From: Bradyrhizobium sp. WBOS07
GTDB lineage: Bacteria > Pseudomonadota > Alphaproteobacteria > Rhizobiales > Xanthobacteraceae
DNA: 64,000 bases
Reading direction: 5' to 3'
Assembly (NCBI RefSeq): GCF_024585165.1
Contig: NZ_CP029008.1
Location: 6,033,501 to 6,097,500, forward strand
Part shown: positions 27,092-35,962 of the stretch, one piece after another
How the letters are laid out: every line of letters starts with the position of its first letter
Numbering within the stretch: position 1 is the first letter of the stretch
Position numbers and translations under genes: made by a program
Notes under the pieces: generated by a model
Databases searched by the model: none
What the model saw: the letters and a program-made list of their open reading frames with translations, nothing else
What the model was told of the DNA's origin: nothing

Positions 27092-27667
27092 ATGACAAGT
27101 GTTTCAGATGCGCCTCACCCTTCCGGTCTGGGCTCGGGTATCTCGGCGCTACGTGCCAAATGGGGCTGGATCGTTGCCCTCGGCGTCGTTTACCTCATCG
27201 CCGGCTTCGTCGCGCTCGGCAGCATGATGATGGCAACGGTGGCGAGCGTGATCGTGGTCGGCGCGATGATGGTCGTTGCCGGCGTGACCGAGGTGATCGG
27301 CGCATTCCAGATGAAAAGCTGGGGCAAGTTCCTGATCTGGGCCTTGCTCGGCGCGCTCTACATCGTTGCCGGATTCCTCACCTTCGAGAACCCGCTCTTT
27401 GCCGCCGTGCTGCTCACTCTCTTTCTCGGCGCTTCGCTGCTGGCCTCCGGCGCAGTCAGACTGTTTCTCGCTTTCAGCATGAAGCGCGAGAGCCCGTGGG
27501 TCTGGGTGGCGCTGTCGGCCGTCGTCACGCTGCTGCTCGGGCTTTTGATCCTGGCGCGCTGGCCGGTGAACAGCGTCTACATCCTCGGCCTGTTTCTCGG
27601 CATCGACCTGATCATGGCGGGTGCGGGCTGGGTCAGCCTTGGTCTCAGCTTGAAGCAGCGCCGCTAG
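27092..27667 (+). CDS. HdeD-family membrane protein
   Basis: 191 residues with six hydrophobic segments arranged as three hairpin repeats, the DUF308/HdeD pattern (for example GWIVALGVVYLIAGFVAL and SAVVTLLLGLLILARWP). In E. coli HdeD is an inner-membrane protein tied to acid resistance at high cell density; here the function is inferred by family only. The ATG at 27092 is chosen because AGGAG lies 8 bp upstream. It is monocistronic. Confidence 0.82.
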   Translation: MTSVSDAPHPSGLGSGISALRAKWGWIVALGVVYLIAGFVALGSMMMATVASVIVVGAMMVVAGVTEVIGAFQMKSWGKFLIWALLGALYIVAGFLTFENPLFAAVLLTLFLGASLLASGAVRLFLAFSMKRESPWVWVALSAVVTLLLGLLILARWPVNSVYILGLFLGIDLIMAGAGWVSLGLSLKQRR

Positions 27668-27809
27668 CTCCTGCGCGCTGGGTGCCAGCCCATCAGCAAC
27701 TCGACGCAAGACCACTTCGCGGAACTCCGCTGAGCTGACGCGCTGACAAAAAAGCAGCGCGCCGCGCCTTCACGCATGACGCCGCGGCGATAATCATCGG
27801 GGAGAAGCC

Positions 27810-29021
27810 ATGAAAGCCGCTTTGGTCCTGGCCGCAGCTCTGGCTGCCGCCTGCCTGTCGACGCCTGTCTCCGCGCAGAAATCCTACGGTCCCGGCGTCA
27901 GCGACACCGAGATCAAGATCGGCAACACCATGCCCTATAGCGGGCCGGCTTCGCCGCTCAGCATCACGGGCAAGGTGATCGCGGCCTATTTCGACGAGGT
28001 CAACGAGAAAGGCGGCGTCAACGGCCGCAAGCTCAACCTGATCTCGCTGGACGACGCGTTCTCGCCGCCCAAGACCATGGAGGCGGCGCGGCGCCTCGTC
28101 GAAGGCGACGGCGTTGCCTTCATCTTCGCCACCATGGGCACGGCGCCGAGCTCGGCGATCGCGAAGTACCTCAACAGCAACAAGGTGCCGCAGCTGTTCC
28201 TGATCAGCTCGGCCTCGAAGTGGAACGATCCCGCCAACATGCCGTGGTCGATGGCGCTGCCCTGGGCGCCGAACTACACCAGCGAGGCCGCGATCGACGT
28301 CGCCTATGCCCGCGCCAAGAACCCGAATGCGCGATTTGCGGTGCTCTATCAGAACGACGACGCCGGCAAGGAATATTTGCGCGGCGTCAAGGAGGCGCTC
28401 GGCACCGAGGCCGACAAGGCGATCGCGATGGCCTCGAGCTTCGAGGTCGCCGACCCCACGGTCGATTCCCAGGTGCTGACGCTGGCGAACACGAAAGCCG
28501 ACGTCTTCCTGATCTATTCGGTGACGCCGCGCGCCTGCGCGCAGGCGATCCGCAAGGCGCATGAGGTCGGCTGGCAGCCGACGCGCTTCATCGCGAGCGG
28601 CTGCGCCAACAAGGCCACCGTCATGGTGCCGGCCGGCCTCGAAGCCGGCAAGGGCGTGCTCTCGCTCGGCGCGCTGAAGCCGTTCGTCGAGACGCCGAAG
28701 AACGACCCGGCGATGACGGCCTATATCGACTTCATGAAGAAGCGCCTGCCCAATGCCGATGTCAACAACGTCGCCGGCCTCTATGGCTACACCGTTGCCG
28801 AGGCCCTGGTGGTGCTGCTGAAGCAGTGCAAGGACAATCTGACGCGCGAGAACATCATGGCGCAGGCCGCGAACCTGAAGAACGTGCCGCTGTCGCTGCT
28901 GCTGCCCGGCATCACCCTGAACACCACGCCGCAGGATTTCCGCCCGATCAAGGACGGCTACATGCTGCAATTCGACGGCAACGACTGGGTGGTCGCAAGC
29001 GAATTGCTGAAGGGGACGTGA
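27810..29021 (+). CDS. Branched-chain amino acid-type ABC substrate-binding protein
   Basis: 403 residues. A signal peptide (MKAALVLAAALAAACLSTPVSA) precedes YGPGVSDTEIKIGNTMPYSG, the usual opening of periplasmic-binding proteins of the LivJ type (Peripla_BP_6). Later segments DVFLIYSVTPRACAQAIRKA and NNVAGLYGYTVAEALVVLL are typical. No permease or ATPase genes accompany it, so it is an orphan binding protein that may serve a transporter elsewhere or act in sensing. The ligand may be an aromatic or branched-chain acid, as in other rhizobial members. Confidence 0.85.
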   Translation: MKAALVLAAALAAACLSTPVSAQKSYGPGVSDTEIKIGNTMPYSGPASPLSITGKVIAAYFDEVNEKGGVNGRKLNLISLDDAFSPPKTMEAARRLVEGDGVAFIFATMGTAPSSAIAKYLNSNKVPQLFLISSASKWNDPANMPWSMALPWAPNYTSEAAIDVAYARAKNPNARFAVLYQNDDAGKEYLRGVKEALGTEADKAIAMASSFEVADPTVDSQVLTLANTKADVFLIYSVTPRACAQAIRKAHEVGWQPTRFIASGCANKATVMVPAGLEAGKGVLSLGALKPFVETPKNDPAMTAYIDFMKKRLPNADVNNVAGLYGYTVAEALVVLLKQCKDNLTRENIMAQAANLKNVPLSLLLPGITLNTTPQDFRPIKDGYMLQFDGNDWVVASELLKGT

Positions 29022-29048
29022 GGGGTATCTCTCCGCGAGGCAGGAATC

Positions 29049-29138
29049 GTAGGGTGGGCAAAGGCGCCCTTGCGCCGTGCCCACCACCTCTCTCGGTCGC
29101 AAACAATGCGTGGGCACGCTTCGCTTTGCCCACCCTAT
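29049..29138. repeat. Dispersed inverted repeat (GTAGGGTGGGCAAAG family), copy 2
   Basis: A 90-bp palindrome with arms GTAGGGTGGGCAAAGGCG and CGCTTTGCCCACCCTAT and inner arms GCCGTGCCCACC and GCGTGGGCACG. Same element as at 8951-9038, here after the binding-protein gene. Confidence 0.85.
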
Positions 29139-29154
29139 GATACTGACTGCTTAG

Positions 29155-29199
29155 CCCGACCCTGAGGAGACCGCGGAGCGGTCGTCTCGAAGGGCGAGG
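29155..29199. repeat. Single unit of the CCTCATCCTGAGG repeat family
   Basis: CCCGACCCTGAGGAGACC, a GCGGAGC hairpin and GTCGTCTCGAAGGGCGAGG form one diverged unit of the family seen paired at 16834-16961 and 24549-24649. It lies between the other repeat and the acyl-CoA dehydrogenase gene. Confidence 0.75.
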
Positions 29200-29232
29200 C
29201 GCGCGCTCCATCTTTGCGAACAGGAGACCACC

Positions 29233-30447
29233 ATGGACTTTCAACACACCGCCCGTTCGCTGGAGCTTCAGGAGCGCGTCCGCCAATTCATGCGGACGCA
29301 TGTCGAGCCGGTGGAGGAGCTCTATTACGAGCAGGTGAAGCCGGAAGCGGCGCGCTACAAGACGCCGCCTGTGCTGCAGGACCTGAAGAAGTTGGCGCGC
29401 GAGCAGGGGCTCTGGAACCTGTTTCTCTCCGGCGAGCACGGACCGGGTCTTTCCAATCTCGACTACGCGCCGGTGAAGGAGATCATGGGCCGCATCCTCT
29501 GGGCGCCGGAGGTCTTCAACTGCTCGGCGCCGGACGTCGGCAACATGGAGGTGCTGGCCAATTACGGCACCAGGGCGCAGCAGGAGCGCTGGCTGAAGCC
29601 GCTGCTGGAAGGGCGCATCCGTTCCGGCTTCTCGATGACCGAGCCGCAGGTCGCCTCCAGCGACGCCACCAACATCCAGTGCGCCATCACGCGCGACGGC
29701 AACGATTACGTCATCAACGGGCGGAAGTGGTTCACCTCGGGCGCGATGAACGAGGATTGCGAGATCCTGATCGTGATGGGCAAGACCGCGCCCGATGATC
29801 CCGACCGCCACCGCCAGCAATCCATGATCCTGGTGCCCAGGAACACGCCCGGCGTGCGCATCGTCCGCGACATGCTGACCTACGGCTATGACGACGCCCC
29901 GGCCGGCCACCCCGAGATCGTCTACGAGAACGTCCGCGTGCCGGCCGAGAACATCCTGCTCGGTGAAGGCCGAGGCTTCGAGATCGCGCAGGGGCGGCTC
30001 GGTCCCGGCCGGATCCATCATTGCATGCGGCTGATCGGCTGCGCCCAGCGCGCGCTCGAACTGATGTGCCGGCGCGCGGTGTCGCGGGTCGCCTTCAGCA
30101 AGCCGCTGGCCGAGCAGGGATCGGTGCGCGAGGACATCGCGCATTCCTTCTGCGAGATCGCGCAGGCCCGGCTGTTGACGCTGCAGGCCGCCGACAAGAT
30201 GGACCGGGAGGGCAAGAAGGCCGCGCGCGACCTGATCGCCGCGGCGAAGATCGTGGTGCCCGGCATGGCCGCCCGCGTCATCGACCGCGCCATCCAAATC
30301 CACGGCGCCGCCGGCGTCTCGCAGGACACCTTCCTCGCCCGCGCCTACGTCTACGCCCGCTTCATCCGCATCGGCGACGGGCCGGACCAGGTGCATCTGG
30401 CTGCGCTGGGGAAGGAGCTGATCCGGCGCGGCGGGGTGATGGGGTAG
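29233..30447 (+). CDS. Acyl-CoA dehydrogenase
   Basis: 404 residues with the three-part acyl-CoA dehydrogenase fold: N-terminal helices, a central beta domain with [17 protein letters not shown], and a C-terminal helical domain with [17 protein letters not shown]. The FAD enzyme oxidizes an acyl-CoA to its 2,3-enoyl form. It resembles the longer ACAD10/11-type bacterial group more than short-chain enzymes, but the chain length preference is unknown. The ATG at 29233 has AGGAG upstream. It stands alone; no thiolase or hydratase is near. Confidence 0.88.
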   Translation: MDFQHTARSLELQERVRQFMRTHVEPVEELYYEQVKPEAARYKTPPVLQDLKKLAREQGLWNLFLSGEHGPGLSNLDYAPVKEIMGRILWAPEVFNCSAPDVGNMEVLANYGTRAQQERWLKPLLEGRIRSGFSMTEPQVASSDATNIQCAITRDGNDYVINGRKWFTSGAMNEDCEILIVMGKTAPDDPDRHRQQSMILVPRNTPGVRIVRDMLTYGYDDAPAGHPEIVYENVRVPAENILLGEGRGFEIAQGRLGPGRIHHCMRLIGCAQRALELMCRRAVSRVAFSKPLAEQGSVREDIAHSFCEIAQARLLTLQAADKMDREGKKAARDLIAAAKIVVPGMAARVIDRAIQIHGAAGVSQDTFLARAYVYARFIRIGDGPDQVHLAALGKELIRRGGVMG

Positions 30448-30623
30448 GGCGTTGGCTCCATGGCCGGCGCCTTCGATGCAGTCGTGACGATCTCTCGTAC
30501 CCGTTGCCGTCCCGACAGTTCAATTCGGGCGAAATTGATTTTGGCTCACACCGATCTCAGGTGGAGTGCGACGACCGCCATCCCGACCGCGGGCACGAGC
30601 CGCGATAACGTTAGGGCCTTCTC

Positions 30624-30860
30624 TTAAACCGCCAATAACTTCTGGACTTCGGCGACGGTCGGAATGCGTCCGCTGCTGACCAGCTTTTCATTGACCACAA
30701 GACCCGGCGTGGACAACACGTCATAGGCCATGATGTCCTTCATTTCGGTGACCTTGACGAATTCGGCTGGAATGTTGGCGCGGCTGGCGGCTTCGCGCGC
30801 GACAGCTTCGAGTTTCTTGCAGTTGGCGCAGCCAGGGCCGAGGATCTTGACAATTATCAT
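30624..30860 (-). CDS. Small thioredoxin-like protein (MTH895/TM0996 type)
   Basis: 78 residues. The active-site motif is GPGCANCKKLE (CxxC), and the cis-proline region is STPGLVVNEKLVSSG. These minimal thioredoxins are often encoded next to DUF318/ArsP-type permeases, as here: it follows the permease gene by 31 bp on the same strand. A likely role is reducing a metal-binding cysteine site of that permease or its cargo, but this is inference. Cytoplasmic. Confidence 0.85.
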   Translation of the reverse strand: MIIVKILGPGCANCKKLEAVAREAASRANIPAEFVKVTEMKDIMAYDVLSTPGLVVNEKLVSSGRIPTVAEVQKLLAV

Positions 30861-30891
30861 GCTCGTCTTCTCCTTCCATCGTGTGAACGTG

Positions 30892-32337
30892 CTACGCGGG
30901 AGCGGCCGCGCGCTGGCGCTGCCGTAGCCAGACCAGCGAGCCGCCTATTGCAGCCACGATGAACGTCAGCGTGAGAGCCAGTGGTGCCCAACCCATGCCG
31001 TCGACCCACGCGCCGTAGATCAGGCCTGCGGTGATGCTGAACAACGCCACGGCTCCCACATAGGCGGCGGTCTTGGCGCGGCCGATCACGACCGCCACCA
31101 TCAACATGCTTTGAAGACTCAATTCGGGGTCGGCCATCAGGTAAGCCAGCAGCGGACCGCGGTGCATACCGAGATCGAGGAACATGCGTGCCACCGGCAC
31201 TTCCACCAGAGTTGGAAAGTACATGAAGACGCCAAAGCCCACCCCCAGCGCATTGGCGAGCAGGGTGTTGCTGCCGGCAAGGCTCTCGATCCATTCCGGC
31301 TGAATGACCTGACGCACCATGCCGACCAGGAACACGCCCACCAGGAGCAGCGCAAAGATCTGCTTCACGAAGCGCCAGGACTCCCACAGCCACGACCGCC
31401 AATCATCGGCAGCCAGCTTGCGCGCGAAGTGCCACACCGCCCACATGCTGAGGGCAACCGCCAGCACGCGTCCCGTCAGTCCCACCTCCAGTCCGCCCGG
31501 CTCGGGCGTCAGGCGCGCGGCGGCCACCAGCAAGGTGGTGGCGGAGAGGCCAAGTGCCAGCCAGGTCCAGAGATTGGCGCCTTCGATGATGTTCTCCATC
31601 CCTTTCCACACGGTCGCGGCAATGAGCAACAGCAAGACAATCAGAACGGACCCGTGAAAGCCGACACCTTCCTCGCCTTTGCCAACGTCGAATGGCATCC
31701 ATTGAAACAGCAAGGTCTGCCAGGCCTCGGCCCATGGCAGGGGCAGATGAACGGTCGCCATCGTGGCCGTGAACGGCCACAATTTGATGGTGCCGGCAAT
31801 CAACACCGCGACAAGCGACAACAGCACGCCCAGTGCCGCCGGGGAAACGGCAGCCTGCTCGGCGAACAGGGCGTCGGTCTGGGCGTCATGGCCGACATCG
31901 TCGCGCCAGAACAGCAGTGCCATCAGCAGGCCGATTCCAATGCCGAACAACAGGCACATCACCACCCGGGCGACGGCAAACTCCAGTCCCAGTATGCTAC
32001 CAGTGTAGGTCAACGCCATGATGTTGCCTGCAGGCGCAAAGAACAGGAAAGCGATTGCCGGTCCGATGCCCGCGCCTTTCCGATAGATGCCTGCAAACAA
32101 CGGCACGATGGTGCAGGAGCACACGGCCAGCACGGAGCCGGCTGCGGCAGCCGCCGGGTAGGATACATAGGCCGGCGTGTTGCGTCCCAGCCAGCGCGTA
32201 ATGCTGGCCTTGGGGATCAGCGCCACCATTGCCCCGGCGATGAAGAAGGCCGGCAACAAGCACAGCAGGACATGCGCCGCCAAATAGGAAGCGAGGCTGC
32301 CCGTGCCGCCGATGAGCAATTTGATCGCGAGTTCCAT
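30892..32337 (-). CDS. Permease of the DUF318/ArsP group
   Basis: 481 residues with about ten or more membrane helices in two halves. The N-terminal half has the hallmark AVCSCTIVPLFAGIYRKG followed by FFAPAGNIMAL; the second half repeats the pattern with VGFGVFMYFPTLVEVPVA and LAYLMADPEL. Members of this group export organoarsenicals or metals such as Cu and Zn; the cysteine pair CSC is a plausible metal-contact site. It forms an operon with the small thioredoxin. Base composition here appears lower in GC than in neighbouring genes, so the pair may have been acquired. The ATG at 32337 has no clear ribosome-binding site. Confidence 0.8.
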   Translation of the reverse strand: MELAIKLLIGGTGSLASYLAAHVLLCLLPAFFIAGAMVALIPKASITRWLGRNTPAYVSYPAAAAAGSVLAVCSCTIVPLFAGIYRKGAGIGPAIAFLFFAPAGNIMALTYTGSILGLEFAVARVVMCLLFGIGIGLLMALLFWRDDVGHDAQTDALFAEQAAVSPAALGVLLSLVAVLIAGTIKLWPFTATMATVHLPLPWAEAWQTLLFQWMPFDVGKGEEGVGFHGSVLIVLLLLIAATVWKGMENIIEGANLWTWLALGLSATTLLVAAARLTPEPGGLEVGLTGRVLAVALSMWAVWHFARKLAADDWRSWLWESWRFVKQIFALLLVGVFLVGMVRQVIQPEWIESLAGSNTLLANALGVGFGVFMYFPTLVEVPVARMFLDLGMHRGPLLAYLMADPELSLQSMLMVAVVIGRAKTAAYVGAVALFSITAGLIYGAWVDGMGWAPLALTLTFIVAAIGGSLVWLRQRQRAAAPA

Positions 32338-32463
32338 GATGGTGCCATCAGACCGGAACGCGCAAGCGCGGCATTGACCTGGGTCAACACAAACCGTCCC
32401 AGGGTGAATGCCGATTTCATGCCGGCGAATTGCTCAAGCCAGCGCTGTGGTCCGATTGCGCGG

Positions 32464-34203
32464 TCACCCCGCCTTGGCGATCCGCCCGTCTTCCGACCCC
32501 GCGCGCAGGTTCTGGAAGAATTTCTCCACCTCGCGCGACAGCGTGTCCGCGGTTTCGGCCACGCTGCCCGCCGCACTCAGCACCGAGGCGGCGGCCGTAT
32601 CGGTCTCGCCGATGGCGTCGCGCAGCGAGGTGATGTTGGCGACCAGCGTCGCGTTGCCTTGCGCGGCGCTCTGCGCGTTGGACGAGATCTCGCGCGTGGC
32701 GGCGTCCTGCTGACCGACGGCGCCGGCGATCGCCGAGGTGACCTCGTTGATCTCGCGCACCGCGCCGCCGATCTCGCGGACGGCGTCGACCGCGTTGCGG
32801 GTCGAGGACTGGATCATCGCGACGTTCTCGCTGATCTCGGCGGTGGCCTTGGCGGTCTGGCCCGCGAGCGCCTTCACTTCATGGGCGACCACGGCAAAGC
32901 CGCGGCCGGCATCGCCGGCGCGCGCGGCCTCGATGGTGGCGTTGAGCGCCAGCAGGTTGGTCTGCTCGGCGATGGCCTGGATCAGATTGAGCACGCCGTC
33001 GATGCGCTGCGTGGCCGCGGCAAGGCTCTCGATCTCGGAGATCGACTTCTCGGTGCGCTGGCCGGTCTGCTCGACCGCGCCGGCGCTCTGCCGCACCTGG
33101 CGGCCGATCTCCACCACCGAGGCGGACAGCTCCTCGGCCGCGCCCGCCACTGCCGTGACGTTGTGGGCGGCCTGCGCGGTGGCGTTGGCCGCCGTGCCGG
33201 CGCGGCTGTTCGCATCCGCGGTGACGCGGGTGATGGTCTGCGCGGTCTGGCGCATGACGGAGGCGTTGTCGCTGAGGCCGCGCATGATCGCGCCGATCGC
33301 CTCGCGAAACTGCTCGAAGGAGCGTTCGATGTGGCGGGCGCGCTCCTCGCGGGCGGCGGAGTCCTGCGAGACCTGCGAGGCGAGGTTGCGGTTGCGGCGC
33401 ATGGCTTCCTGAAAGACCTGGATCGCGCGGGCGAGCGCGCCGATCTCGTCGGCACGGTCGGAGTGCGGCACCACGACGTCCTCGGTGCCATCGGCGACCT
33501 GCTTGATCGTCGCGGTGATCGCGGCGAGCGGCCGGGCGATCGAGCGGGCGATGATGACGATGCCGATCACGACCAGGGCCAGCGCCACGCCGCCGAGGCA
33601 GGTCAGCACCAAGGACAATCCGTGGTTTGCCTCGGTCTGCTGCGCGATCTGCCTGGCGCGCTCGGCATAGACCTTGGACAGCGCCTCGAGATCCTTGTTC
33701 AGCGCCGAGCGCACGGCGCGGTTGGCGTCGTTGTCGCCCCATTCGCGCCCCGCGGCCGCATTGATCTCGACGCCGCGCCGCACCAGCTCCTTGCGGAACT
33801 CGACGAATTGCTCGATGCGCTTCTTGAAGGTGGCGAACTGCTCGGCATCGTCGTCCCTAACGATGGTCTCCCAGCGCTTCACGACGTCCAGGATCTGCGC
33901 GTTGAACTTGAGCAGGCCGTCGCCGTATTTCTTCACCACGGCGGGCTCGGTCGACATGTAGACGCCGCGCGATTCCATCACGACCGCATAGACCAGCGAG
34001 TTGACCCGCTCGACGTTCAGCGCGGCGGCGTTCGCCGTCTCGATCGCGTTGGTCAGCTCGGCGCTGCGGCGGCTGTTGTAGTCGGACAGCACGGCGATCG
34101 CCGCCGTGAGCAGCGCGAACAGCGCGAAGATCGCGTAGAGCTTGGTGGCAAGCGTGAAACGGCCCGCCAGCTTGGCGGCATTCCCAGATCGGTCTGATGT
34201 CAT
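32464..34203 (-). CDS. Methyl-accepting chemotaxis protein
   Basis: About 579 residues. One helix near residues 22-42 ([18 protein letters not shown]), a periplasmic helical sensor domain to about residue 190, a second helix ([20 protein letters not shown]), HAMP ([17 protein letters not shown]) and a cytoplasmic signalling domain with [19 protein letters not shown]. The sensor resembles four-helix-bundle types; the ligand is unknown. I start at the ATG at 34203 because it gives a short basic cytoplasmic tail before helix 1; an upstream start would add 41 unlike residues. No che genes are nearby. Confidence 0.87.
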   Translation of the reverse strand: MTSDRSGNAAKLAGRFTLATKLYAIFALFALLTAAIAVLSDYNSRRSAELTNAIETANAAALNVERVNSLVYAVVMESRGVYMSTEPAVVKKYGDGLLKFNAQILDVVKRWETIVRDDDAEQFATFKKRIEQFVEFRKELVRRGVEINAAAGREWGDNDANRAVRSALNKDLEALSKVYAERARQIAQQTEANHGLSLVLTCLGGVALALVVIGIVIIARSIARPLAAITATIKQVADGTEDVVVPHSDRADEIGALARAIQVFQEAMRRNRNLASQVSQDSAAREERARHIERSFEQFREAIGAIMRGLSDNASVMRQTAQTITRVTADANSRAGTAANATAQAAHNVTAVAGAAEELSASVVEIGRQVRQSAGAVEQTGQRTEKSISEIESLAAATQRIDGVLNLIQAIAEQTNLLALNATIEAARAGDAGRGFAVVAHEVKALAGQTAKATAEISENVAMIQSSTRNAVDAVREIGGAVREINEVTSAIAGAVGQQDAATREISSNAQSAAQGNATLVANITSLRDAIGETDTAAASVLSAAGSVAETADTLSREVEKFFQNLRAGSEDGRIAKAG

Positions 34204-34427
34204 GGTACTCAGGGGGCCCGGAATGGCCTGAAACGGCCGGTGAACGAGGGCGTGCAGAATTGATGCAAAACTATGCAGGATGAAGATGGATGCCGCGTTA
34301 ACACGTCGGTCGGCGCTGTTGGCCATTGGTCGAAGGAAAGCTAAGATATTTCAGTGTCTTGATCCGAAGATATAGTCTCCGGATCGTGCTGGACTCGGCC
34401 AGTGGCCGACGAACCCCGGAGAGGGCC

Positions 34428-35810
34428 TTGGTCTACCGCCACACCATCGACGCCACGACCCACACGTTCCCGGACCTGCGCGATCTCCTGGCCAAGGCGA
34501 CCCCGCCGCGCTCCGGCGACCGGCTGGCCGGGATCGCCGCCGACAGCGCCGAGCAGATGATCGCGGCCCGGATGGCGCTAGCCGACGTCCCGCTCGCCCG
34601 ATTCCTGCAGGAGGCGGTCATCCCCTATGAGGCCGACGAGGTCACCCGCCTCGTCATCGACAGCCACGACGCGACGGCGTTTGCGCCGGTGGCATCCCTG
34701 ACGGTTGGGGCCTTCCGCGACTGGCTGCTGTCGGATGCCACAACGCCCGAGGCCCTGCGCAGGCTGGCGGGCGGCATCACGCCGGAGATGGCGGCCGCGG
34801 TGTCGAAGCTGATGCGTAACCAGGATCTGATCCTGGCGGCGCGGAAATGCGAGGTCACTACCGCCTTCCGCAACACCATCGGCCTGAAGGGCCGGATGAG
34901 CACGCGGCTGCAGCCCAACCACCCGTTCGACGATGCCCGGGGCATCACCGCCTCTATCCTCGACGGCATCCTGCTCGGCGCGGGCGATGCCTGCATCGGC
35001 ATCAATCCCGCCAGCGACGATCCGGCAATGATCGCGCGATTGCTGCGCCTGCTCGACGAGATCATCACGCGGCTGGCGATTCCGACGCAGGGCTGCGTGC
35101 TGACCCACGTCACGACGACGCTGTCGCTGATCGGGCAGGGCGTGCCGGTCGATCTCATCTTCCAGTCGGTCGCCGGCACCGAGGCCGCCAACCGCAGCTT
35201 CGGCGTCGACCTCGCGCTGCTGAAGGAGGCGCAGCAGGCCGGCCTGTCGCTGCGGCGCGGCACCGTCGGTCAGAACGTGATGTACTTCGAGACCGGCCAG
35301 GGCTCGGCGCTGTCGGCGGGCGCCCATCATGGCGTCGACCAGCAGACCTGTGAGGCACGCGCCTATGCGGTCGCCCGCGCCTTTGCCCCGCTCCTGGTCA
35401 ACAGCGTGGTCGGCTTCATCGGCCCGGAATATCTCTATGACGGCAAAGAGATCATCCGCGCTGGGCTGGAGGATCATTTCTGCGGCAAGCTGCTCGGTCT
35501 GCCGCTCGGGGTCGACATCTGCTACACCAACCACGCCGAGGCGGACCAGGACGACATGGACAATTTGCTGACGCTGCTCGCGGCTGCCGGCGTCACCTTC
35601 ATCATGGGCGTTCCCGGCGCCGACGACGTCATGCTGAACTACCAGTCGACGTCTTTTCACGACGCGCTCTATGTCCGTGACGTCTTCGGTCTGCGCCGCG
35701 CGCCGGAATTCGACGATTGGCTGGCGCGGTCGGGCATCACGGGCGCCGATTTCCGGATTGCCGGCGATGCGGGCCTGCTGCCCGATTTTGCCTCGCGCCT
35801 GATCGCGTAA
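34428..35810 (+). CDS. eutB: Ethanolamine ammonia-lyase, large subunit
   Basis: 460 residues, the normal EutB length. Conserved blocks of the TIM-barrel subunit are visible: RLQPNHPFDDARGI, CIGINPASDD, TQGCVLTHVTTTL, FETGQGSALSAGAHHGVDQ and TNHAEADQDDMDN. With EutC and adenosylcobalamin it splits ethanolamine to acetaldehyde and ammonia. The start is the TTG at 34428 after GGAGAGGG; the protein then begins VYRHTIDATTHTF as in relatives. Unusually, eutC does not follow: an hpnP-like radical SAM gene lies between. No eut microcompartment genes or cobalamin riboswitch were seen. Confidence 0.93.
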   Translation: MVYRHTIDATTHTFPDLRDLLAKATPPRSGDRLAGIAADSAEQMIAARMALADVPLARFLQEAVIPYEADEVTRLVIDSHDATAFAPVASLTVGAFRDWLLSDATTPEALRRLAGGITPEMAAAVSKLMRNQDLILAARKCEVTTAFRNTIGLKGRMSTRLQPNHPFDDARGITASILDGILLGAGDACIGINPASDDPAMIARLLRLLDEIITRLAIPTQGCVLTHVTTTLSLIGQGVPVDLIFQSVAGTEAANRSFGVDLALLKEAQQAGLSLRRGTVGQNVMYFETGQGSALSAGAHHGVDQQTCEARAYAVARAFAPLLVNSVVGFIGPEYLYDGKEIIRAGLEDHFCGKLLGLPLGVDICYTNHAEADQDDMDNLLTLLAAAGVTFIMGVPGADDVMLNYQSTSFHDALYVRDVFGLRRAPEFDDWLARSGITGADFRIAGDAGLLPDFASRLIA

Positions 35811-35883
35811 GGCGGCGCAAACGCCAAACTTGCCGCGTCAGGAAACCATCGGCGCTCCCAGGAATTATGCTTATGCCACAATA

Positions 35884-35912
35884 TTGAGAAATTCCGGCTG
35901 CAGCATTACGCT
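35884..35912 (+). promoter_or_regulatory. Candidate promoter for hpnP
   Basis: TTGAGA (35884-35889) and TACGCT (35907-35912) with a 17-bp spacer lie in the AT-rich 152-bp gap between eutB and hpnP. A dyad GGAATT/AATTCC (35861-35866 and 35890-35895) overlaps it. I found no EcfG-type site here, although hpnP of Rhodopseudomonas palustris is known to respond to EcfG. Confidence 0.4.
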
Positions 35913-35962
35913 ATGTGTCTGGCTGGCAATTTCCGCAACCAGGTCGTGGCGGGGGAGCTTAG

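Noticed and set aside
32217..32576. Short minus-strand frame across the permease start, with a peptide MKSAFTLGRFVLTQVNAALA
   Set aside because: It runs into the permease in another frame and no family is recognised; it might be an upstream gene remnant, but evidence is too thin.
31111..34197. 1,028-codon plus-strand frame opposite the permease and chemoreceptor genes
   Set aside because: His/Gln/Arg-rich with no motif; the opposite strand encodes clear membrane and chemoreceptor proteins.
34204..34427. Cobalamin riboswitch before eutB
   Set aside because: No B12-box-like element or convincing fold was visible in this short gap.
35811..35962. EcfG site before hpnP
   Set aside because: GGAAA and GGAAT occur but no GGAAC with CGTT at 16-17 bp, so no EcfG promoter is claimed here.
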